From Malacoplasma sp. (GTDB taxonomy: Bacteria; Bacillota_I; Bacilli_A; Mycoplasmatales; Mycoplasmoidaceae), in the NCBI GenBank assembly GCA_029050415.1, contig JAIDMU010000016.1, positions 1-6,328 of the forward strand: DNA of 6,328 nucleotides, in the 5' to 3' direction. A model generated the notes under the pieces. The model made no database searches and was not told the DNA's origin. It was given only the letters and a program-made list of their open reading frames with translations. Positions 1 to 6,328 of the stretch are shown here, in pieces; within the stretch, counting starts at the first letter, position 1; each line of letters begins with the position of its first letter. Made by a program: the position numbers and the translations under genes.

Positions 1-99
1 CACGCAACTGTAATTGAATCAATTAAAGATATAGAAAATAAAAAAAATAAAGACAAAGATCTTTCAATTTTTTTAGTAAACATTTTTAATAAATTTTAG
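1..99 (+). CDS. dnaA: Chromosomal replication initiator DnaA, C-terminal end (5' truncated by window)
   Basis: Frame 1 is open from the first base to TAG at 97-99 and encodes 32 residues beginning HATVIESIKDIE. This matches the end of DnaA domain IV, where the signature helix reads like H-[SA]-TV-x-x-x-I-x-x-I and is followed by a short helix ending the protein. DnaA is the AAA+ initiator that binds DnaA boxes at oriC and melts the adjacent AT-rich DNA; domain IV is the helix-turn-helix part that reads the box. The histidine-threonine-valine of the signature is retained. The following gene is dnaN, the usual neighbour, which strongly supports the call. The AAA+ ATPase domain and start lie outside the window, so nothing can be said about its promoter or full length. 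Confidence 0.9.
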   Translation, partial: HATVIESIKDIENKKNKDKDLSIFLVNIFNKF

Positions 100-210
100 T
101 TTCCAACATTCCAACAATTCAAACACACATAATAAAAAATAAATAAAATAAATTTAATAAAATAATAAATATAAAATAAAATAACTTTAAATTATTTTTT
201 CTGGATTTTT
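100..210. other. dnaA-dnaN spacer, candidate replication origin / DNA unwinding element
   Basis: This 111-bp spacer separates dnaA from dnaN, one of the classical oriC positions in Firmicutes and Mollicutes. Bases 129-184 contain no G or C: 41 A and 15 T on the + strand, with twelve TAA trinucleotides spaced 3-7 bases apart. Such a tract would melt easily and, with its strand asymmetry, resembles the DnaA-trio element next to the unwinding region in Bacillus. No consensus DnaA box (TTATCCACA) is present on either strand; the best match is TTTCCAACA at 100-108 (6 of 9). TATAAA at 170-175 could be a -10 element for dnaN, but I see no matching -35. Origin function is inferred from position and composition; other boxes may lie upstream of dnaA, outside the window. 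Confidence 0.5.
101..116 (+). repeat. Perfect 8-bp tandem repeat (TTCCAACA x2)
   Basis: TTCCAACA occurs twice in direct tandem immediately after the dnaA stop codon, followed at 117-128 by the related C-containing stretch ATTCAAACACACA (from 116). These are almost the only C residues in the spacer and they sit directly beside the A/T-only tract. The arrangement (small protein-binding-like repeats next to an easily melted tract) suits an initiator-binding site, but the units match the standard DnaA box poorly, so the binding protein is not known. Confidence 0.6.
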
Positions 211-1329
211 ATGAAATTTATTGTTAATAAAAATAAAATTTTTGAAACTGTAAGAGTTTGTAACTCCATAACTGATAATCTAAATTCTTCTCCAAATTTT
301 TTAGGAACGCTTATTGAAACTGAGAATTCAAAACTTAAATTCACCTCTTCTAATGGCTTAATTTCAATAAAATCAATTATTGAAAAAGATGAAAATCTTA
401 ATATCATTAATAATGGAAAAGTTTTATTAAAAACTAAAACACTATTCAATGTTCTTTCAAAATTAAAAAAAAGCATGATTAATTTTGAAAGAATAGATAA
501 TTCTGTTTTAAAAATAAAAACAGATTATTTTGATTCAAATATAAACATTTTAGATGAAGAAAAATACCCAAATATTAATTTCAATTTTAATGGTTGAAAA
601 GAAATTGAATTACCTTCTATAGTTTTTAAAAAAACAATTACAAAAATTAAACATGCAGCAAACTTGAACAAAGAAAAAATAAACATAATGAGTGGAGTTT
701 GTTTTATTTCTAACAAAGAGAACAAAACATTAGAAGTTGTAGCTACAGACAGTTATAAGTTAGCATTCTATAAATTTGAAAGTAGTTTAGATGATTTTAA
801 ATTTGTTATTGGTATAGATTTGATAGATCTTTTTGCAGATATACTTGAACATGACAAAAATGTAAAAATTTATATTTCTGATAATAATGTTATTTTTAAA
901 ATAAAGGAGTTTTTAATTGCTTCTAAAACAATTGATGGGGAGTTTCCAAATATTTCTAGAATTTTAACTCTACCAAAAACCAAAAAAGCAATTATTTCTA
1001 AAAAAACTTTATTAGATGCATTAGAAAGAGGAATGGTTTTTTCTCCAATGGATAAAAAAGCAGCAGCAAAATTAATTTTTAATTCAGAAAAAATTGAAAT
1101 TTCTTTCAATAGTGTAGAACTTGGAAATTCAAAAGAAGAAATACCTTGTAAAAGTAATGTTGAAAATTCTATAGAAATACTTTTAAATGCAACCTTTTTA
1201 ATTTCATTATTAAAAGTATTTGATAATGATGAAATTTGTATTGAATTTGAAGATGGTTTAAGACCTGTGACTTTAATAGATGAAAAAGAAAAAAATTTTA
1301 TGCAAATTTTAATACCTATAAGAAATTAA
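211..1329 (+). CDS. dnaN: DNA polymerase III beta subunit (sliding clamp)
   Basis: This encodes 372 residues, the usual clamp length, provided TGA at 595-597 is read as Trp129; under the standard code the gene would appear broken in two. DnaN forms a ring-shaped dimer around DNA and tethers DNA polymerase III and other clamp-binding proteins. Visible family landmarks are the N-terminal MKF(I/V)VNKNKIFETVRV start, the segment HAANLNKEKINIMSGV (about 147-163) corresponding to the conserved region before 'GV', ATDSYKLA at 178-185 (ATD[SG]HRLA in relatives, part of the peptide-binding pocket), and the C-terminal LIPIRN (P-x-R in place of the usual MPMRL-type end). Three repeated clamp domains of about 125 residues fit the length. 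The start ATG has no Shine-Dalgarno better than TGGA at 202-205. It follows dnaA by 111 bp and could be co-transcribed with it. The sequence is more divergent than gyrB/gyrA, but position and motifs make the call firm. Confidence 0.96.
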
Positions 1330-1351
1330 AAAAAGTAAAAATTAAATTTTT

Positions 1352-1380
1352 TGAAAAATAGATGTTTTTTTCATTTTTTC
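1352..1380 (+). terminator. Weak terminator-like hairpin after dnaN
   Basis: TGAAAAA at 1352-1358 pairs with TTTTTCA at 1367-1373 around an 8-nt loop, followed by a T-rich run (TTTTTTC to 1380 and TTTTAT beyond). The stem has one G-C pair and is thermodynamically weak, so this may be only a by-product of the AT-rich background. A second short inverted repeat, GCACT (1400-1404) with AGTGC (1422-1426), has a 17-nt loop and no following T-run. If either works, it would separate dnaA-dnaN transcription from the yaaA-gyrB-gyrA unit. Confidence 0.3.
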
Positions 1381-1459
1381 ATTTTATAAACAAAATAAAG
1401 CACTAAAACAACATTATTTAAAGTGCACCTAATATTTTAACTATTTATTTTTTTATATT

Positions 1460-1517
1460 TTTTAATATTAAAATATATAATTTTATATATTATGTTCTTT
1501 TATTTTAAAAGGAAAAA
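1460..1517 (+). promoter_or_regulatory. AT-only palindromes and likely promoter region for yaaA-gyrB-gyrA
   Basis: TTTTAATATTAAAA at 1460-1473 is a perfect 14-bp palindrome. It overlaps a second inverted repeat, AATATATAA (1472-1480) and TTATATATT (1483-1491), separated by two bases. TATAAT at 1476-1481 and TATTAT at 1488-1493 are both suitable -10 hexamers at good distances from the yaaA start, but no convincing TTGACA-like -35 lies 16-18 bp upstream of either, which is common in AT-rich Mollicutes. AAAAGG at 1507-1512 is the ribosome binding site for yaaA, 5 nt before its ATG. The promoter assignment rests on position (start of an apparent operon) and the hexamers alone. The palindromes could also be an operator or a supercoiling-sensitive element. 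Confidence 0.4.
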
Positions 1518-1745
1518 ATGATAAAAATATTTATTAATACACCCTATATAAAATTATCTCAATTTTTAAAATTTAGTGGAATTATAGAAAATGGTTCTAA
1601 ATCAAAAGAATTTTTGGAAAAAAATAATGTAATTGTTGATGGAATACTTGAAAAAAGAAGAAATAGAAAATTATATGATGGTTCAAAAATTTTAGTAGAT
1701 AACAAGAATTATTTAATTATTAAGGAGAACAATAACAATGAATAA
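1518..1745 (+). CDS. yaaA: S4-domain RNA-binding protein YaaA/RlbA
   Basis: This 75-residue protein is essentially one S4 RNA-binding fold. Residues 12-60 show the family pattern: [12 protein letters not shown], then [19 protein letters not shown], then the basic [12 protein letters not shown]. Bacillus YaaA (RlbA) has the same architecture (ITLGQFLK, SGGxAKxFL, VLVN, RRGRKL) and length, and sits in the same place after dnaN. RlbA is reported to bind assembling large ribosomal subunits; the exact role is still poorly defined. An oddity is that the usual Gly-Gly turn (SGG) is Gly-Ser here (NGSKSK). The start ATG has a reasonable ribosome binding site (AAAAGG, 5-nt spacing). The gene overlaps gyrB by 8 nt and carries gyrB's Shine-Dalgarno in its 3' end, implying co-transcription and possibly translational coupling. 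It could in principle be another S4 paralogue, but synteny favours YaaA. Confidence 0.88.
   Translation: MIKIFINTPYIKLSQFLKFSGIIENGSKSKEFLEKNNVIVDGILEKRRNRKLYDGSKILVDNKNYLIIKENNNNE
1722..1727 (+). promoter_or_regulatory. Strong ribosome binding site deciding the gyrB start
   Basis: AAGGAG lies inside the last codons of yaaA, 10 nt before ATG at 1738. It is the best Shine-Dalgarno match near any start in the window. It supports 1738 as the gyrB start even though the start codon falls inside yaaA. Confidence 0.8.
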
Positions 1746-3693
1746 AGAAACAAAAACTAAAAAAAGTAATTATTCAGCTTCAAATATAAAAATTCTTGAA
1801 GGATTGGAAGCAGTAAGAAAAAGACCAGGTATGTATATTGGTTCAACCGATGTAAAGGGATTACATCATATGGTTTGAGAAATTGTTGATAATTCAATTG
1901 ATGAAGCAATGACAGGTAATGCTACAGAAATTACTGTAACAATTACTAAAATTGGATCAGTAAAAGTTCAAGATGATGGTAGAGGTATTCCAGTAGAAAA
2001 ACATGCTAAAACAAAAAAATCAACAGTAGAAACAGTTTTAACAATTTTGCATGCTGGAGGAAAATTTGATAATGATTCATATAAAGTATCTGGTGGTTTA
2101 CATGGGGTAGGTGCATCAGTTGTTAATGCATTATCAAGTTGATTTAAAGTTTGAGTGTATCGTGATAATAAAGAACATTTTATTGAATTTAAAGATGGTG
2201 GAAAACCAATTAATGAATTAAAAATAACAAATGAAAAATCTCCAATTAAAAAAGGTACACTTATTGAATTTTATCCAGATTATGAAATAATGGAAAAAGC
2301 AGAATTTGATTCATTAACTATCAAAAATAGACTTAAACAACTAGCATATCTTAATAAAGGAATTAAAATTAATTTTTTTGATGAAAGAAATAATGATAAA
2401 GAATCTTTTTTATTTGCTGGTGGAATAAAACAATGAGTTGAGGAATTGAACAAAGAAAAAGAACCTATGGTTCAAACTATTGTTTATGATGATAGAGAAG
2501 AAATAGTTAAAGCTGGAAATAATAAAGATAAATATAATATTAGAGTTGAAGTAGCTTTTCAATACAATAAAACTTATAACAATTCAACTTTTACTTTTTG
2601 TAACAATATTAATACTACAGAAGGTGGAAGTCATGAAGAAGGTTTTAAATTTGCTATTCAAAAAGTAATTAATAAATTTGCTTTAGAAAAAAAATTTTTA
2701 AAAGAAACAGATGAAAAAATTTCTAAAGAAGATGTAATTGAAGGACTAACAGCAATTGTTTCAATTAAGCACCCAAATCCACAATATGAAGGACAAACAA
2801 AAAGAAAATTAGGTAATAGTGAAGTTAGACCATTTGTTAGTAGTGTAGTTGGTGAAATTTTTGAAAAATATTTACTTGAAAATCCTGAAGATGCTACAGC
2901 CATTATTAAAAAATGTATGCTAGCAATGGAAGCAAGGAAAAAATCTTTTGAGGCTAGAGAAGCAACAAGAAGAAAATCTCCATTTGAATCAAATTCACTT
3001 CCAGGAAAATTAGCAGATTGTTCTACAAAAGACAGCGAAATATCTGAATTATATATTGTTGAAGGAGATTCAGCTGGTGGTAGTGCAAAACTTGGAAGAG
3101 ATAGAATATATCAAGCTATATTACCTTTAAAAGGAAAAATTTTAAATGTTGAAAAAGCAAAAAGTGAAAAGATTTTTGCTAATGATGAAATTATTAATTT
3201 AATAACTGCAATAGGAGCAGGAGTTGGGCCAGAATTTAAAATAGAAAAATTAAGATATAACAAAATTATATTAATGACAGATGCTGATGTAGATGGATCA
3301 CACATCAGAATATTGCTTTTAACTTTCTTTTTTAGATACATGCAACCATTGTTAGAAAATGGAAATGTATATATAGCTCAACCTCCATTATTTAAATTTT
3401 CTGTTGGAAAATCATTTAAGTATGCTTATGATCAAAAAACATTAGATGAATTTAAAAAAGAAAATAGTAAAACAAAGTATCAAATTCAAAGATACAAAGG
3501 TTTAGGTGAAATGAATCCAGATCAACTTTGAGAGACAACAATGGATCCAAAAAATAGATTATTATTAAAAGTAACAATCGAAGATGCTTTAAGTGCTGAT
3601 AAAACTTTTTCACTTTTAATGGGAGATGAAGTTGCACCAAGAAAAGAATTTATAGAAAAAAACGCAAAATATGTAAAAAATTTAGACATTTAA
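1738..3693 (+). CDS. gyrB: DNA gyrase subunit B (ATPase/TOPRIM subunit)
   Basis: Encodes 651 residues with five TGA codons read as Trp (codons 47, 135, 139, 233 and 598), each at a position where a tryptophan or aromatic residue fits the context. GyrB supplies the ATPase and metal-binding cleavage functions of the A2B2 gyrase that introduces negative supercoils. The GHKL ATPase has [11 protein letters not shown] (Glu48 as general base, Asn52 for Mg-ATP), DDGRGIP at 79-85 and [15 protein letters not shown] at 119-133. A transducer domain follows, including [16 protein letters not shown]; the GNSEVR form favours GyrB over ParE. The TOPRIM domain has EGDSAGG at 442-448 and DADVD at 515-519 as metal ligands, then [14 protein letters not shown] at 585-598. 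Length matches Gram-positive GyrB without the Gram-negative insert. The gene overlaps yaaA by 8 nt and precedes gyrA by 19 nt. Recognition is secure. Confidence 0.97.
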
Positions 3694-3712
3694 AAATTAA
3701 GGTAACAAAAGT

Positions 3713-6229
3713 ATGTCATCAAATAATATAAATATTGAAAAAATTAAAGAAAATTTAAGCAAAACAAAAGTTACTGATCAATCAATAATAAAAGAAATTG
3801 AAAATTCTTTTATGGATTATGCAATGTCTGTAATTGTTGCAAGAGCAATTCCAGATGTAAGAGATGGATTTAAACCAGTTCACAGAAGAGTATTATATGC
3901 AGCATATAATATGGGAATGACACATGATAAACCATATAAAAAATCTGCAAGATTAGTAGGGGAAATAATTGGGAAATTTCACCCACATGGTGACACTGCA
4001 GCATATGAAACAATGGTTAGAATGGCTCAAGATTTTTCGATGAGATATATGTTAATAGATGGGCATGGTAATTTTGGATCAATTGATGGAGATTCTGCAG
4101 CTGCAATGCGTTATACAGAAGCAAGATTATCAAAAATTTCTTCTGAAATGCTTAAGTATATAGAAAAAGATACAGTTGATTTTGTAGAAAATTATGATGG
4201 AAGTGAAATGGAACCATCAGTTTTACCTGCACTATTTCCAAATATGTTAGCAAATGGTTCTTCAGGAATAGCTGTAGGGATGGCAACAAACATTCCTCCA
4301 CACAATTTATCAGAAATTATTGATGCTGTTTTATTACTAGCTAAAAACAAAGATGCTTCAGTTAATGAAATAAAACAAGTTTTAAAAGGGCCTGATTTTC
4401 CAACAAAAGCAGAAATTGTTGGAACAAATGGAATAAATAGCTATTTTGAAACAGGAAGAGGTTCTGTAACAATAAGATCAAAAGCAGAAATTATTCACAG
4501 TAAGGATTCAAAATCACAAATTATTATTAAAGAAATTCCTTACATGATTAATAAGAGTAATTTGATTGATAAAATTGTTGAGTTAGTTAAAACAAATTCA
4601 ATTGAAGGAATAGCAGATTTAAGAGATGAATCATCAAGAGAAGGAATTAGAATTGTTATTGAAACAAAAAAAGATGTTGTTCCAGAAGTTTTATTAAATA
4701 AACTTTTTAAAATGACTCCTTTGCAATCAAATTTTAGTGTTAATATGCTTGCTTTAGTTGATGGTGAACCAAAACTATTAAATATTAAAGAAGTTTTACA
4801 AGAATATTTAAAACACCAAATTAAAGTATTGGTTAGAAAAACAAAATTTGATCTTAAAAAAGCAGAAGAAAGAGCACATATTTTAGAAGGATTATTTATT
4901 GCAGTTTCAAACATTGATGCTGTTATTAAAATTATTAGAAACTCTAAAGACAATGATGATGCAGAAAAACAATTAATTTCAAAATTTAAATTAACAAAAA
5001 TCCAAGCTAAAGCAATTTTAGATATGAGATTAAGAAATCTTTCAAATTTAGAAAGAATTAAAATTGAAGAAGAATTAAAAGAAATGAAATCTTTAATTGC
5101 TGAATTAACAAGTATATTAAAATCAAACGAAAAACAAATTGAAATTATTTCAAATGAATTATTAAATTTGAAAAAAACATATGGTGATGAAAGAAAAACA
5201 GAAATTTTATATGGCGTATCTGCATCAATTGATGATGAAGATTTAATTCCTGTTGAAGATGTTGTAATTAGTAGATCATCAAATAATTATTTAAAAAGAA
5301 TTTCAATTGAAGCATATAAATTACAACATAGAGGTGGTGTAGGTGTAAAGGGTGTTAGTACATATAGTGATGATGAAGTTGATGATATTATAACTACAAC
5401 AACTCACACAGATTTATTGTTTTTTACAGATTTTGGAAAAGTTTATAGAATTAGAGCACATGAAGTTCCTCCAGGATCAAGACAAGCAAAAGGTATCCCA
5501 GCATTAAATTTAATTAATATTGAAAAAAATGAAAAAATTTTAGTTATGCTTCCAGTTGAAGATTATTCAAAGGGATTTTTGTTTTTAGCAACTGTTAAAG
5601 GAATTGTAAAAAGAACAAGCTTATCTGAATATAATTCAATAAAATCAAATGGGAAAAGAGCAATTACTTTAAGAGAAGGTGATCAACTTTTATCTGCATT
5701 TTTAACTAGAGGGAAAGATGAAATTTATTTAGGTGCATCAAATGGTTTATTAGCAAGATTTAATGAGCAAGATGTAAGAGTAATGGGAAGAACTGCATCT
5801 GGTGTAAAAGGAATAAATATTGAAGTAAAAGCAGCAGGTAGAGCAAAGAAAAAAGTGGACACAACAATAAATGTTGTAGGTGCATCTTCTTCACAAAGTG
5901 GGGATTTAATTCTTTCAATTGGTGAAAAAGGTTTAGGTAAATTATCTGAAGCAGAAAACTATCGTTTAACTAGAAGAGGATCTAAAGGTGTAGTTACACT
6001 AAAACAAAATGAAAAAACAGGAAAATTAATATTTTCTTCAGCAGTTAGAGGAGATGAAGAAATATTAATTGTTACAAGTTCTGGTAAAATTATTAGACTA
6101 TCATTACAAAAATTAAGAGTTATTGGTAGATCAACATCAGGTGTAACATTGGTTAAATTGCAACCAAAAGAAAAAATTATTTCAGCAGCTTTATTTAAAA
6201 AAGATGATAAAGATGATGACATGGAATAA
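3713..6229 (+). CDS. gyrA: DNA gyrase subunit A (cleavage-reunion and DNA-wrapping subunit)
   Basis: Encodes 838 residues, with no tryptophan codon of either kind. GyrA breaks and rejoins DNA and wraps it for supercoiling. The winged-helix breakage domain contains [21 protein letters not shown] from about residue 35, [13 protein letters not shown] (88-100; Thr95 and Glu99 occupy the quinolone-contact positions equivalent to E. coli Ser83 and Asp87) and [10 protein letters not shown] with catalytic Tyr134 preceded by Arg133. Tower and coiled-coil segments follow ([10 protein letters not shown] at 431-440). The C-terminal pinwheel has six recognisable blade repeats starting near residues 526, 575, 630, 678, 740 and 791, which favours GyrA over ParC. 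The GyrA box at 538-544 is QHRGGVG instead of QRRGGKG. The protein ends in an acidic tail ([10 protein letters not shown]). The start has AAGGT at 3699-3703, 9 nt before ATG, and is 19 nt after gyrB; both belong to one operon. Confidence 0.97.
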   Translation: MSSNNINIEKIKENLSKTKVTDQSIIKEIENSFMDYAMSVIVARAIPDVRDGFKPVHRRVLYAAYNMGMTHDKPYKKSARLVGEIIGKFHPHGDTAAYETMVRMAQDFSMRYMLIDGHGNFGSIDGDSAAAMRYTEARLSKISSEMLKYIEKDTVDFVENYDGSEMEPSVLPALFPNMLANGSSGIAVGMATNIPPHNLSEIIDAVLLLAKNKDASVNEIKQVLKGPDFPTKAEIVGTNGINSYFETGRGSVTIRSKAEIIHSKDSKSQIIIKEIPYMINKSNLIDKIVELVKTNSIEGIADLRDESSREGIRIVIETKKDVVPEVLLNKLFKMTPLQSNFSVNMLALVDGEPKLLNIKEVLQEYLKHQIKVLVRKTKFDLKKAEERAHILEGLFIAVSNIDAVIKIIRNSKDNDDAEKQLISKFKLTKIQAKAILDMRLRNLSNLERIKIEEELKEMKSLIAELTSILKSNEKQIEIISNELLNLKKTYGDERKTEILYGVSASIDDEDLIPVEDVVISRSSNNYLKRISIEAYKLQHRGGVGVKGVSTYSDDEVDDIITTTTHTDLLFFTDFGKVYRIRAHEVPPGSRQAKGIPALNLINIEKNEKILVMLPVEDYSKGFLFLATVKGIVKRTSLSEYNSIKSNGKRAITLREGDQLLSAFLTRGKDEIYLGASNGLLARFNEQDVRVMGRTASGVKGINIEVKAAGRAKKKVDTTINVVGASSSQSGDLILSIGEKGLGKLSEAENYRLTRRGSKGVVTLKQNEKTGKLIFSSAVRGDEEILIVTSSGKIIRLSLQKLRVIGRSTSGVTLVKLQPKEKIISAALFKKDDKDDDME

Positions 6230-6257
6230 AAAGCTTTGATAAATATATTTATGTATT

Positions 6258-6297
6258 AAAATCCATAATTTATTTTTATATTAAATTATGGATTTTT
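6258..6297. terminator. Intrinsic terminator after gyrA, possibly bidirectional
   Basis: AAAATCCATAATTTA (6258-6272) and TAAATTATGGATTTT (6282-6296) form a perfect 15-bp stem with a 9-nt loop, 28 nt downstream of the gyrA stop. The right arm ends in a run of five T (6293-6297), giving a U-tract on the + strand transcript, and the left arm begins with four A, giving a short U-tract on the opposite transcript. The stem has only two G-C pairs, but its length and perfection stand out from the background. It most likely ends the yaaA-gyrB-gyrA transcript and could also stop a convergent gene entering from the right. Confidence 0.8.
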
Positions 6298-6298
6298 A

Positions 6299-6328
6299 AT
6301 GAAATTTGAAGCGAAAATAATACTTTCA
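6299..6328 (+). CDS. Possible start of a downstream gene (3' truncated by window)
   Basis: ATG at 6299 opens ten codons (MKFEAKIILS) that run to the window edge. There is no independent Shine-Dalgarno; TGGA at 6289-6292 sits at the same place as TGGA before dnaN, but here it lies inside the terminator stem. Because the ATG begins two bases after the terminator, a transcript reading it would need to start within or through the hairpin. The opposite strand is also open here in three frames: one stops at 6298-6296, right against the hairpin, as expected for a convergent gene. Ten codons cannot settle which, if either, is real, and no product can be named. Confidence 0.2.
   Translation, partial: MKFEAKIILS

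Noticed and set aside
595..664. Apparent frameshift or split of dnaN into two genes
   Set aside because: The two halves are in the same frame and separated only by TGA, which is Trp in this genetic code; the codons between encode conserved clamp sequence.
525..725. Minus-strand open frame opposite dnaN, including hydrophobic 'MFSLLEIKQ...' peptide
   Set aside because: It lies antisense to a secure gene, ends and begins without a ribosome binding site or family resemblance, and its hydrophobicity follows from reading A-rich sense codons (Lys, Asn, Glu) on the opposite strand.
1400..1426. GCACT/AGTGC inverted repeat as a terminator or small RNA
   Set aside because: The stem is only 5 bp with a 17-nt loop and no T-run follows; it does not stand out from background.
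1330..1517. Hidden small gene or RNA gene between dnaN and yaaA
   Set aside because: No frame with a start and ribosome binding site of useful length is present, there is no tRNA-like cloverleaf, and the composition is nearly pure A/T.
2434..2446. Apparent fragmentation of gyrB into several pseudogene pieces
   Set aside because: All breaks are TGA codons in one continuous frame from 1738 to 3693, and all ATPase and TOPRIM motifs are intact.
4540..4953. 137-codon minus-strand open frame inside gyrA
   Set aside because: It is fully antisense to the conserved gyrA tower/coiled-coil region, shows Ser/Leu/Ile-rich composition typical of AT-rich antisense reading, and has no recognisable motif.
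3713..6229. gyrB-gyrA pair being the topoisomerase IV genes parE-parC
   Set aside because: Position beside dnaA-dnaN, GNSEVR in the B subunit, a GyrA-box-like motif and six pinwheel blades in the A subunit all favour gyrase.
1..6328. CRISPR array, insertion sequence, prophage or defence system
   Set aside because: There are no spaced direct repeats, terminal inverted repeats, transposase or nuclease motifs; the region is a standard replication gene cluster.

Overview
The window is about three-quarters A+T and carries a conserved chromosomal replication block, all on the + strand: the 3' end of dnaA, then dnaN, a short S4-domain gene of the YaaA/RlbA type, gyrB and gyrA. Six in-frame TGA codons (one in dnaN, five in gyrB) must be read as tryptophan for the proteins to be full length, and no TGG codon occurs in any of the genes. 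UGA=Trp, extreme AT bias and the Firmicute-type order dnaA-dnaN-yaaA-gyrB-gyrA point to a Mollicute (mycoplasma/spiroplasma group, genetic code 4). I cannot place it to genus from the sequence alone.

Layout: 1-99 encodes the last 32 residues of DnaA (end of the DNA-binding domain). 100-210 is the dnaA-dnaN spacer, with an 8-bp tandem repeat (TTCCAACA twice) followed by 56 bases containing only A and T, strongly A-biased on the + strand; it is the best origin/unwinding candidate here, although no consensus DnaA box is present. 211-1329 is dnaN, the sliding clamp. 1330-1517 is a 188-bp spacer with a weak terminator-like hairpin and, nearer the next gene, nested AT-only palindromes that probably contain a promoter. 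1518-1745 (yaaA), 1738-3693 (gyrB) and 3713-6229 (gyrA) are tightly packed (8-nt overlap, then a 19-nt gap) and look like one operon. A perfect 15-bp hairpin at 6258-6297 closes it. The last 30 bases may begin another + strand gene, but this is uncertain.

Functionally, DnaA would open the origin, DnaN would tether the replicative polymerase, and GyrA2B2 gyrase would supply negative supercoiling ahead of forks. YaaA/RlbA is a small RNA-binding protein associated with ribosome assembly that is conserved in this neighbourhood. RecF, which lies between yaaA and gyrB in Bacillus, is absent here.

I found no previously undescribed system. The points worth a second look are the origin-like spacer, strong CpG depletion, the altered GyrA box, the loss of recF with a resulting yaaA/gyrB overlap, and an echo of the dnaN start context at the right edge of the window.
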